A stretch of DNA of 64,000 bases from Strongylocentrotus purpuratus (Eukaryota; Echinodermata; Echinoidea; Camarodonta; Strongylocentrotidae), in the NCBI RefSeq assembly GCF_000002235.5, contig NW_022145594.1:17648412-17712411 (forward strand), written 5' to 3'. Below the pieces are notes generated by a model. That model searched no databases. It saw only the letters and a program-made list of their open reading frames with translations, and had not been told where the DNA came from. Every line of letters starts with the position of its first letter. Position 1 is the stretch's first letter. The position numbers and the translations under genes were made by a program. Shown here piece by piece: positions 10,993 to 23,264 of the stretch.

Positions 10993-11401
10993 AGAGTCAG
11001 AGAAGAATACTTAAAGAGCGAAGTTCAATACAAGTTCAAATAATCCCATTGTTATATACGGCGTCACCGCGTCAGTGTTATTCTAAACTTGAAATCGGCG
11101 TCCATAATAAAGTCAATTATACTTTGTTGTGTTTTATTACCGTAAATTCACAAACGTCAGCTCTGAGCATCCTCTCAACAAAGGAATTATCTTGTACCAT
11201 GGTCTGTCAATATTTGATACCAGTTCCGCGAGGGGGAGGTCTTCAAACGTCCGTCTTTTCCAGCTTCTGGTGTTACGCTAAGGAGGTCATCATCACTTAC
11301 CCTTGTGTCCTTCTTTTGATGCAGATATACCGATTCTAGGAAGATTAGCAGGCGGGTGAGTAAAATAACTTATTCATTTCACATCATGTTATATTTATAT
11401 A

Positions 11402-11542
11402 ATATTGGATGGCCTTGAGTGTGATACAAGAATATATTGCGCGAGCTATGACAATATTGGACGAGTCACAGACGAGTGTGATATTGTCTTAGCGAGAGCA
11501 ATACATTCTTGTATCACATGAAAACAAAGCCATACGATATTA
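11402..11542. repeat. imperfect 141-bp hairpin
   Basis: GTGTGATACAAGAATATATT and AATACATTCTTGTATCACAT lie in inverted orientation, with ATGACAATATTGG / ATATTGTCTTAG as inner pairs. A looser similar hairpin lies at about 11890-11995. Confidence 0.7.
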
Positions 11543-11609
11543 TTTGTATTATTATATATATAAATATATATATATAAATCTGACTACCGAAATAACCAAA
11601 TCTGACTTC

Positions 11610-11636
11610 TATATCTATCTATCTATCTATCTATCG
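11610..11636. repeat. (ATCT)n microsatellite
   Basis: About six ATCT units. A second, less regular tract lies at 12703-12745. Confidence 0.9.
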
Positions 11637-12987
11637 ATCAGGATACAGTTCTTCCAGACGTTGGACAAAGCCCTCCTCATAACATTTCCATTCTCTTCCG
11701 TCTCTAGCTGTCCTAGTCCAAGCGGTATGATGTTATAGGTCATCTCTCCATCTTCTCTTCTGCCTTCCTCTTCTTCTCTTTCCCCATCCTTGGTTGCCAT
11801 TCTGTTAAACGATTTGTCCATCTTTTGTCCTGAAGTCTTGCTACATACCTAGCCCATCTCCACTTTGATTCTCTGACTTACCTCGGTAAATTATAGCTTT
11901 GTTTTTGTGTGATATCGGATAGTTGAAGTTCCCGTATGACTGAGCAATCCCGGTGAGCAATACAAAAACAATATTGGTCAGTCATCCGGGTACTTCGCTA
12001 AATATAATATTTACACTGATTTATTGAACCACTTGGAAGCCTTTTATAGATATGATATATGATTGAGACATGTGTTTCTTCGTGTCTCACTGATTACACT
12101 ACGGATGGTTGTTGTTCTTCGTTAAAACAAACAGAGGGCAATGTGCCATAAAATGAATGAACTTTGTACTGTTTTGCCAAATATACAAGCGAGACACGCC
12201 TCTATCAGAACCATGTCTTAACAGTCCATGCTCCTAGTAGTATATATGCAGAACAAAATGTTGGTAATTGAACAACGTTGTTTTAGTTTCTATTGCACCA
12301 CAGCAAAAGACAGGTTCCGCTTTTTAAAGAGCGAAATCAAAGTTGAGAATACATTTTCAGTTTTTTCACTGTTGAAGGATTTCTTTTTTTTTCTTCAGTT
12401 CAGATCTGGGGAGTGTTTCACAAAGACTAAGATCGACTATAAGTTAGACTTAACTATGAAAGGCCGTTCATGCCAATAGTTCCTCTAACCATTCCGGGCA
12501 TTGGTTTAATTTTTCAAGGGACGTACAAATCATGGTCACAAATCTACATAATTTACATTTTTTTTTATAGTTTATTATTAAAGGAAAATACATTATCTAA
12601 TGATCATAGTTGAGAGACCAATGATGCATGAGACCAAATTATGTTATTCATGTCTAATTCAGTTGTGAAACTGCCATTCATGAAAGGCGCAATAAAATAC
12701 CATTTATCTATCTATCTATATATCTATCTCTATCTATCTAGCTATCGTTATATCTTATTCTGGAGCCTTCAACCACCACACTTTGCTTTTTATCTCTGCT
12801 CCGACATACCTTTATTTCCAGTTTAACTTAATCTTTAATTTATAAGCAACTACAAAAAAACTGAAGCGACTTAATACGTTTGATGTATTATTGTTCATTC
12901 GATTTACCTCTTCTTCTTTTTTTAAATTATTATTATTATCATTATTGTTATTATTTTTATATTTCCTGTAAAAAATTACCGACAGGA

Positions 12988-13190
12988 GGAGGCGCGATAG
13001 CTCAGTCGGTAGAGCAGTGGTCTCGTTATCCGGTGACCCGGGTTCGAAACCATGTCGATGCGCTAATGCCCTTTGGTAAGGCATTCATCCCCATTTCCAG
13101 GTCCCTCGGAGAGGACCTAAAGCCGTCGGTCTTCTGGTTGCTCACTAACAAGCATTTATATTGCTTTCTTAGCTGTCAGGTAAAATAAAC
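12988..13190 (+). mobile_element. tRNA-derived SINE
   Basis: Begins GGAGGCGCGATAGCTCAG, B box GGTTCGAAACC at 13041-13051, then CGCTAATGCCCTTTGGTAAG. Same family as 1743-1860. Confidence 0.8.
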
Positions 13191-13384
13191 ACCACATTAC
13201 AGTGTAAAACGTGAAATGCGAAATATAAAATGAACCGATCGACTGAACTGAATTGATTAAAGTAATTGTAAGTTACTTTTATTATGAAGGTTTATCTTAT
13301 TATGTTATAATCGTCCTCGTGATTATCATGATTATTGTTTTAAAAACTTTTTTTGTTGATAATAACACTTTTCTTCTTTTTTTC

Positions 13385-13446
13385 CTCATCATCTTCTTCT
13401 TCTTCTTCTTCTTAATATTGTAACTTTTATTATCATTATTATTTTT

Positions 13447-13478
<32 letters not shown>

Positions 13479-13492
13479 CACCATCATCATCA
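13385..13492. repeat. TTC and ATC trinucleotide tracts
   Basis: (TTC)n at about 13394-13412 and (ATC)n at about 13449-13492. Acidic or Asp-rich translations on the other strand are artefacts. Confidence 0.9.
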
Positions 13493-13574
13493 AGTTTTAC
13501 AAGGCGGATAGAGGATAGGCCAAGTGTTGGTCTCATAGGCTGTCGGTTTACTTGAGTTTCTCCTGTGATTCATT

Positions 13575-13725
13575 GGCCCGAATTCACAAAGGAGGTTTGT
13601 CGACAAACCCTGGTTTTCGTGCGTCATATGACGCGTTTCGACGCGTTTTTACAAACCAGGTTTGTGAAAAATCGCGTAAAAACGGGTCATATGACGTACA
13701 TAAACCTCCTTCGTGAATTCGGGCC
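13575..13725. mobile_element. 151-bp palindromic MITE
   Basis: Ends GGCCCGAATTCACAAAGGAG and CTCCTTCGTGAATTCGGGCC, with inner CGTCATATGACGCG repeats in both arms. Confidence 0.85.
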
Positions 13726-14776
13726 AAAGTCTTTGATATACCGAGGCAGGTGATACGATACAATCAAGCTCTTTAACAACACCTTCTCTGATTGGCACCA
13801 TGCCCTCTCTCTTAAAACCTCTGGTAAAGCATATTGGTCTAACTAACTGTTTGTAGCGGAAGTAAGTAATGGAAGGGGGGGGGGGGGCACTTGTTTCACT
13901 CGGAAATGAAATGTGAATTTATACGGCTAATGATCTGATCTGAGGGGGTAGTCCTGGTGGCCTTCTTTTCTCGCCCCTTCCATTTCTCTTTCTCTGTTTT
14001 CTCGCATCCCCCATATGAACACAGATTAAAATGAATATTGGTCGCAATTATATGATTTATTTGCTAACCTGTGTGTCAAATATTAACTATGCATTATTTG
14101 ATATGTGGCGGAACGTGTCCCGATGCTACTTCGTAATTTATATTTTGTGTGGTCACTATTTAGAAACGCTAACCCGCTAAATATATTGGTTGGTTATCAT
14201 GCCGATACAAAATCGTGTCAACATTATGTCAACAAATATTTGTTGCGTCATTCTACGTTATTTGTCCTTATACCACGAAAATATGAAGGACATATTTTGC
14301 AATGGTCGTGTTCAGACACAAGTCAAGGGCATTTAGTCGCAAGTGATTCGTCAGGACAAAATCATTTCGAAGTTACAGAATTATATTTCTCAAGTATGTG
14401 ACATATCGCCTGTCTTTAACTCAGAGATTTATCAGGGAGGTCATTAAGAATAGATCTCTTTATCTACCCCTCCAAAAAAAAAAAATTTGTATTTGTTAAA
14501 AAAAATAAAAAATAATAATTTCGCCTCAATTCCAAACTTTCTCCCCTTTCTACCTTTTTTTAGTTTCGTTTTTGTTTTATTCAGCCTTTTGTACTCTCTT
14601 TTTCTTTTCCTTTCTGTTTCTCGTCACCCTCTCTGACTCTTTACGACATCGTTCTTTCTCTCTCTCTCTCGCACTCCCATTCTCTCCACCTCCTCTCTCT
14701 CTCTTTTGTCCACTCTTTAAAAACTTTACATGTATTTATACAATCATGAAAGAAAAGTAATGCATTAAGTTTTATG

Positions 14777-14985
14777 GAACCAATGTGTTGGCTCAGTCAG
14801 TAGAGCGTCCTCCTCACAACCAGGAGGTCGTGGGGTCGAACCCCGGCCCCGTCATACCAAAGGACGTTAAAAGACGGGAGTTGCTGCTACCTTGTTTGGC
14901 GTTCAACAATAAGGGATAGAGCAACGTCGATCTGGCGCTGCTCAGTGGCTGCCGGGCTCACGATCAATTGGGAAAAAAGAATTTC
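14777..14985 (+). mobile_element. tRNA-derived SINE, second family
   Basis: The head GTTGGCTCAGTCAGTAGAGC and B box GGGTCGAACCC (14832-14842) are followed by a non-tRNA body (GACGGGAGTTGCTGCTACC). A tRNA-like T arm is readable but the acceptor stem is not. Confidence 0.75.
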
Positions 14986-15338
14986 CATTTTCGGTTTAAC
15001 TTAATACAATTTGTAGTGGACTTTAAAAGATTATTAACGGTGTATTCTTACTCTCTAAACAAAATCGAGTGATCACGGACGTCACTCCTCTGGGGAGTGA
15101 AAATGTAGTGAAAATGTAGTGAACATTCACTTTTTTCTTCTTAGAGAGCACTCTAAAATCAATCGATATTCACTCCTAAACAAGTGATCACGGACGTCAC
15201 TCCCAAGAAAGTGAAAATAGAGTGAACTGGGAACTATTTAGGTTTATAAACCATGCATAACTGCATTATTTTATCTGATATTCGTTCTTGTTCTTTCCAT
15301 TTTTCAGCTCACCGACACAAACAGACACACAACAGTGG

Positions 15339-15442
15339 ATGGTTGGAATGGCGGGAACAAGCTTTCTCCTGAGCGCATTGGTGATGACGTATGCAGTCAC
15401 GTGGTCTGCGGCCGATCTGAAGGATGAGGCGCCATGCGCTAG
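15339..15442 (+). CDS. TREH: TREH coding exon 1 (signal peptide)
   Basis: Encodes residues 1-34, including the signal peptide. The exon may begin at 15308 after acceptor TTTTTCAG, which would put a short 5' UTR piece here and a noncoding exon upstream. A second Met follows three codons after the first. The donor GTAGGC is weak and abuts a 75-bp tandem duplication. Confidence 0.85.
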
Positions 15443-18400
15443 GTAGGCACATAGCCATCTATACACAGAGTTTGGCCAACACGGTTCGAGTTGGTCACAA
15501 TATGGCGACTATACTGCTTAGGCACATAGCCATCTATACACAGAGTTTGGCCAACACGGTTCGAGTTGGTCACAATATGGCGACTATACTGCTTTGGTGG
15601 GCAAGCACAAAACACAAGAATATACACCATTTTGTGACCCAGTGAAACCACGTTGGCCAAACAAACAAACTCTCCTAATCAATGGCACTGATGGGTAGGC
15701 AACATTTTATTTTCTCCCCAATTCAATTTAATTCATTCGGGTTTCTTTTTATATACAGTTAACATCAAAATTAATCATACCCCTTATAAACTTTTGTGTG
15801 TTTTGTTTTGTAACTCATGGTGAAAGGTGGACTGGTTGAATTGTGGTCTTTGTTAAATACTTTTAGATGTAAGCTCTTATATGTCAAATTCTCAAGAAAC
15901 CTAAAAGGGGACAAATCAATTTTTCAAATACTGGTATAATGGTATGAATAAATTAGTCAACTGTAAATATATATTTTTAAAAAGATACATGGTTGTAGTT
16001 CGGAGACTAATAATACGTATAGGTATCGTGGATGGTCTTCTGAGGCCCGTTTCACAAAGCCTGTTTTTAATGTCAAATGACAAAAATGAGTGGCAAATCT
16101 GCTGATAACCAATCAGAAGCTAGGATTTCTGTAGCTTATAACAAAGACTGTAATTTGTCACTGATGACAAGTTTTTTTGAAACGCCCCCCCCCCCCCGGG
16201 TTGTCCCTCATCGGACTGTGTATAACATGATACGCAGTTCGAGTCATATTGTCACAATAATTTCATGAAAAGAGGTAAGAAAAGATATACGTCGGTGTGA
16301 TGAAGTGGTAAAATAAGTCGAAGCTTGTTTAAAATTCGATATTCTTTGTTCCATTAAACCCGCATCTTAATCTACATTCATCATCAAACTCGTTCAACTT
16401 TTTAGTGGCATACGGTACTAAATAAGCATGCATTTTGACATTAAGAAATGGCAAAGCGTATGCAATAACAGAGAAATAGTTATTGTGACATAATAAATCA
16501 CCTGTATGACAGTGTTTCAAGATTTGATCAAAGAAAATATCAAATATTTTCTTCCTTTCCGTATTTATCTACCTTTTTTGCCACTCCATGCGCATGAAAG
16601 AAATGGGGACCTAGTGGTAGAAATTGCCATATACCCTCACGATGACCATGCACAATGGTCGGAATACTCCCCAGGGAGTGGAAATGGTGCACACTGTGTA
16701 CATGAATGAATCAAATGACCGGGATAATAATAAAATTTGTAAAGCCCTTAGACACGGTATTCCGTATATTCTCTCTATATACTCGTGTTATGTTATATGT
16801 ATCAAGACACATGTACAGTATATTTATTTTTCTTTGTGAAAAATAATGCATGTAAACGCCAAATAATTTCCTTTTAGACCAATACATATTTGAAATATAC
16901 ATCCAGAATTCTTAATATTATTCTTCTTTAATTTTAAACCTTTCTGTACATTAATAGTTCAATCTTCTGCAATGGCCTACTTTTGAAAGCTGCTCAAAAT
17001 GCGATGATCTACAATGACTCCAAGACCTTCGTGGATTTACATCTAAAGCAATCTGAGGGTATGAAGTTCAACAACATTTCTAAGCAATTATTTATTGCGG
17101 CTTAAGTCGAACCATCGGGTCATCCCGACCGGTCGGGTGGTCGCGATGACACGACCTTTGGTAGATTCACCACGGTTTTCACTAAGTGTCCGGTAAATTG
17201 AAACAGACCCTTTGTAGATAAGAGGGGTTTATTTCACAAACACTACCCCGACATTTCATGAATAAAGGGGCATGTTTTCGCAAAATGTAGGGTAACGCGA
17301 CCACCCGACCCGACGCGATGACCCGATGATTTGAAGCAAGCCATTTTTACAATTTGTTAGAGTTTCAAAGTCGATTACAACATATCTTTCTTTAAATTGA
17401 GGTAAGGGAAATGACGGATCCAGATTTGGTAGGCTTACTAATATACACTGTCGCTCATAAAGGTGGAATATTTTAGTTTTACCCCAATTTATGGAATTAT
17501 TTTAAAAATTATTTAAAAATAATAGATATAGATAATAGTATACATTCTCAGATTTTATTGAATAATAACTTGCCAATGTGTGTTTTGCGAAACTGCTAAA
17601 GCATGTGTATGCTACTATGCTTATTAACTAGGGGACCTACGCTCTCAAGTCATACATGACAGTAATGAGGATTAATGCCCCACAAAAGGGCACTAATATA
17701 GCACATCGACACGGTTTTGATCCTGGGTCCTCACAGTTACGAGGTCATTGTTTTGTCACTGAACCATGACTGTACGCAGCGGGGCTAGGGTAGGGGGCAG
17801 TTTCCATAAATTAAAAAAAAACCCAGAAAATGCAATACATTTTCAATAATTTATTGCATTTTACCCCGGTCCCCAACATAAAAAAATCCTCTGGACGGCC
17901 ATGCATTTTGGCTCAAGGCATGGGCACACAGAATTTTTTTTTTATGTTAGGCACCGGGGTTAAATGCAATAAATTGTTGAAAATTTATTGCATTTTCTGT
18001 TTTTTTTTTAATTTATGGAAACTGCCCCATACCCTAGCCCCCGCTGCGTACAGTCATGGTTCAGTGACAAAGCAATGGCCTCGTAACTGTGAGGCTCCAG
18101 GATCAAAACCGTGTCGATGTGCTATATTAGTGCCCTTTTGTGGGGCATTAATCCTCATTACTGTCATTTATGACTTCAGGGCATAGGTCCCCTAGTTGAT
18201 AAGCATAGTAGCATACACATGCTTTAGCAGTCACGCAAAACACACATTGGCAAATTATTATTCAATAAAATCTGAGAATGTATACTATTATCTAGATCTA
18301 TTATTTTTAAATTATTTTTAAAATAATTCCATAAATTGGCGTAAAACTAAAATATTCCACCTTTATGAGCGACAGTGTATGCACCGGTATACAATCGTGA

Positions 18401-21400
18401 CTCTTTAGACCCGATATCCTCTTTTGTTGATTGTATATGGGAACATTTATACAAACCTCCAGTACATTAACAATTATTACTTTCAAATCGTCCAGAAAAG
18501 GATAACTAGATCAATACCAGAGCCCTGTTTCATAAAACCTGATATCAATAACAAGTATCAAGCTACTGTTATAAGCTACTGAAGTCATGGTATCTGATTG
18601 GCTGAGAGCAAATTTGTCATAGAAATTTAGCATTTGTTATAGATAACAAGTTTTATGAAACGAGCCCCATGCAGTTGCCAGTTCAAAGTATTATCCATCT
18701 TCACCGATTCAATCTGATAACTTTTAGTCACTCTTTTTTGTATAACTTTATTTATTTCTCTGACCTGGTAAGCGGGGAATGATGAACTTCTCTTGTATTA
18801 CCCTATGATAATGCTTTATAATTTCCACAATAATTTTATGATTTCAAATGAACCTCATTTATATCAGACATCAGATACAAGATTAATACTAGATTAATAT
18901 CAGGGCCAAATCGCTGCCAAATTTCTGTTCCACGTTAAGGGTACCAAATTAAGACCACGTACTCGAGTATCCATAAACAGAATATCACCTTTTTTATAGA
19001 GAGAATGCTTAGTCTGTATTGCATTACACTTGAAATTTACTACGACCTATGCTTTGCTTTGTTTTGTATTAATAAATCGTTTTGTAAACACAAATTTAAT
19101 TATTTAATTCTTTATTTATATACTATCTATTTATTCATTCATTCTTTAATTTTTCATTCATTCTATCATTTATTCATTTATTCAGGGAGGCAATGTTTTA
19201 CATTTTGGCATTACTAAAAGATTTGTTTTGGTTTTCTTTTCGTTATCTGTAACCATCTACAATCCTTACTTTATAGACAGAATAAGCTTCGCGACAACCT
19301 TGCAACTTCCATTGCCAATTGGATCATTATTTCCTTTTTGTCTTTTTAGACGTTATCTTGCAAGCTTTCGGTGAACTTGTTGATCGGACGGATGCGAATG
19401 TTATGAGAGAATTTGTGGCGGAGTATTTTGACGGACCTAACATTGAGTTCGAGGATTGGGAGCCGTCAGATTGGAAAGAAAAGTAAATGCAATTATGATA
19501 TTTCTGATGATGATAATCATTTTGTTGTTGATCATGATAATGAGGATGAAAATAATGGTCAGAATAATGATGATCTCTCTCTCTAAGTGCCATATCGTTT
19601 GACTTTGGCGATCATTCTGTTCTATAACCCTCGGCTCCTAGCCTTCTGTATTAGTACCACTCCCAGTTCTTCTACTCCTCTCTCTTCCAACAATTTCTGC
19701 AGACTGTCCATCCAAATTATCCTTCTTCTTCCCCTACTCCTTCTTCCCACAATTTCCCTGTCAAAAAATAAAAATAATAATGATAACAATAATAATAGTA
19801 ATAATACATGATAATTAAATGTTAAAAAATACACTGATAACATCTTTACTATGAATGAAAGTCAAACAAAATAATAGAATAGTACATTATACGTAATCAA
19901 ACTGAAACACGATTTAAAATAACTATGATAGTCGAGTTAGAGGTAGAGTTGTTGCTGTTGTTGTTGTTGTTGGTGGTGGTGGTTGTAGTATTAGTAGTAG
20001 TAGTGGTAGTGGTAGTATTAGTAGTTAGTTGTAGTCGTAGTAGTAGTAGTAGTAGTAGTAGTAGAAGTAGTAGTAGCAGCAGTAGTAGTAGTAGTATAAG
20101 TAGTAGTAGTAGTAGTAGTAGTAGTAGAAGTAGTAGTAGCAGCAGTAGTAGTAGTAGTATAAGTAGTAGAAGTAGTAGTAGTAGTAGAAGTAGTAGTTGA
20201 AGTAGGAGGAGTGTGAAAGGGTGTGTGGGTGTGTGTTTACGTATATGTGTATAAATAGTGCAATTCATATGTAAAGTCACAGGTGATATACAAATTCATA
20301 TGTAACTTATTTCTACCCTACTGGGGGTGTTTCACAAAGATCCTAAGTCGAAATTAACTCTAAGTTGGACTTATACATTATGAAAAGCCATTTGTAGCCT
20401 TAAAATAAAATATATTCAAAAGCGATAATTCAAGTATTTTAGACTTTTTATAAATTCCACATCGAGAATATGAAATCTCCTTGATAATAGAAAATATTAA
20501 TGATTTGAATCAACATTTCATGCCTTTTAGAATAACTTTTTACTAAATATTTTCATAGATGGTAATGGCTTTCCATAATTGTTAAGTCAAACTTAGAGAT
20601 AAGTTCAACTTATGATCTTTGTGAACCCCCCCCCCCCCCTGATTGTATGCATTATTCTGTAAATATACCTCATTGCTTACAGTCCAGGTTTCATTGATGG
20701 TATAAAGGATGACGAACTGAAGGAATGGGCGAGAGATTTGAATGAACTGTGGAAAGAACTGGGAAGACAGGTAAGAAACCAGAAAACAAAACTGAGAAAA
20801 TCATTTATCTGCAGAGCGCAATGTAATGTTTAGTTTGTACAATACATTCTGATGTGACATTAGACCGGTTTAATTTAAACATATTCATATTTTATGCATA
20901 CTTTTTAATCAAAGGTTGGTCTTGACGACCTAAAAGCTTGTCCAAGGCTTGCCTGACACAGCGACAAGTAATGTTCAGTCATTAATTGCAGGTTAAACAT
21001 ATTATGTCCTTTTTGCAGCCAACATCAAATTCTGTAGAACTTTGCAGGAATTATGAATATGTCATGTATGTCCTATCTGCGAAATTTAAACAGTAGCAGT
21101 GTCCTAGTTTTCACATTATGCAAGGAAACCTATTTACCTTCTAGACTTTTCTGTCAGACACCATTGAGTGACTGACTGACATGTCTTTTTTCTTTGGTAA
21201 TAAGATACATAATATGAGCTGTAACAGGTACACGAGCATATGTCCACATCAATGACCCACTACTTGTGATGGCCAAGATTAAACTGATTGAATCTTTGTG
21301 CAGCACAAAACGTACGACCATTCGGTAAAAGGGTCTGAAAATCAAGACTATTAATTAAGTGATTGCAATCACTTAAGTCGATTCGACAACTAATGGTTTT

Positions 21401-23231
21401 TACCCCCCCCCCCCCCTCCCCCAAGAAAGCCATTTTCAAGCCCTTTCGTTTTGAGGGAAGTTCTAAATTAGTATTGTCTTTCAAATGCCGTTGGAATTTA
21501 AGCTTTTCATATTTTTGGCCTGCAAATGGGACATAGTACCTTTAATGGGATAATTCGTCTCTAGGTACCCAGGAAAGAAAGATCCATAAACATGAATATG
21601 TTAGTAACCCGGTCTATTGCACCCTGTCTCAACCCAACACCGTTCTCCTGTAATTATAGAGTTTGTAATAGGTAGTTTTTTTCTACGTACAATTTTACCA
21701 TATATTTTTGTCTTACATTTTTATTTCGAAATGTATAGTCATATTACCATGTAATTCATGTAAGTTCACTTATTCTAATTTGTGTACTAGTACGAAAATC
21801 ATATAAATTACTTTATAGAAAAAAGTAAAGTAAGCGCTATATAAATGAAAGTTATTATCAGCATCAATATGATTATTATTACTTTAAATATTTGTATTAC
21901 TATTAATATTTTAATAACTATTATTATTGTTGTTACTGATATTATCGTTAATATTTAACCGAATTCTCAACTACAACCACAGACCCAACACGCCACCTAA
22001 CCCTGATCTTAAGCCTAACCTAAATCCCATCGCAAATCTTACCCTAAACCGACACCTTTCCCGAAATAAATTATGGATCATCAATGATTAATCATCAGGG
22101 GTGTCGCAAGGGGGGGGGGGGAGGGGTGACATTAAGCTCCCACTTAGATTAATGTGATTAAAGTCACATTTTTTACAGCATTTTCAGCAATCAAAAGGGT
22201 TGCTAGGCTTTTCCTTTTTATCCACGTATTTCATTTTGTTTTTCTCTTTATCTTGTATTGTACTGTAACCATATTTCCATATGGGTAAAACAACATGTTT
22301 TTCTAAATTGTATATATTTTGGTTCAATTTTGTTAACACTATTCAATTTCATCGTAAATCAACTATTATGAGTTCCTGAACCTTACATGTTGCTGTTTTT
22401 AAACCGAATATATAAATAAAAATGATATAAATTACCTGTCGACAAAATGTCTGCAAAACTTTGTCGGCATGAATATTTTGATCGACATCCGATCCTCCTT
22501 TAAAATATGCCAGTGGTCGGGAGCAGGCTATATTTAAAAGGGTCTTGTATATAAAGTCAATATTCATCTTGAAACATCTCGAAGAAATCTCCTAAAACAA
22601 ATTCGTATTGATATGATTGTATTTGTTTTGCATGCAATTTCCAAATGTCACGTATCTGTATTGACTGAATTGTTCATTGTTATTTTAGATCAAACAAGAC
22701 GTCCTCACGAATGCAGATCGTTATTCATTGATTCACGTCGAGAATCCCTTCATCGTACCGGGAGGCCGTTTTAGAGAGTTCTACTATTGGTATAACACGC
22801 TTTGGTTTTCTTTATCTAAAGTAATTTGTGTAAACACTTCACCCTGTTGATATGATGTATTGACCTTATGAGTATGTGAAAATAATTGCAAATGTCATTG
22901 AATATTATAAATGCGATATATATCATTTTTATTACATGTATTATCATATTTGGAAATCCTTCCCAAAGATATTTTTATAATAAGGCATTTTACTTCGAAT
23001 GTCAATGACAAATAAAAGTAACGATAACCAGAAAAAACGATTATCTATTATCAGTTCGAAATTGGTATAAGCAACTCTCGAGGTCTCTATGAAATTCCTC
23101 TTTGTGTTGTGTATTTCTAGTTTTATTCTAGCTACGTAACAAGGAGGTAGTAAGTGACTATTTTATTATGTGAATGTGCGATTGGTTTGTCTCCTTCCTT
23201 TTGCAACATCCACCTTTCCTCTTCTGCCGTA

Positions 23232-23264
<33 letters not shown>

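Noticed and set aside
12988..13060. Possible functional tRNA gene
   Set aside because: A and B boxes are present but the acceptor stem does not pair and the same head recurs with a non-tRNA tail, so it is a SINE.
14105..14401. 98-residue + strand open frame upstream of TREH
   Set aside because: No recognisable domain, no splice context and no similarity I can name. Could be transposon remnant; not supported as a gene.
19897..20280. Poly-Leu and poly-Ser open frames on both strands
   Set aside because: Pure trinucleotide microsatellite.
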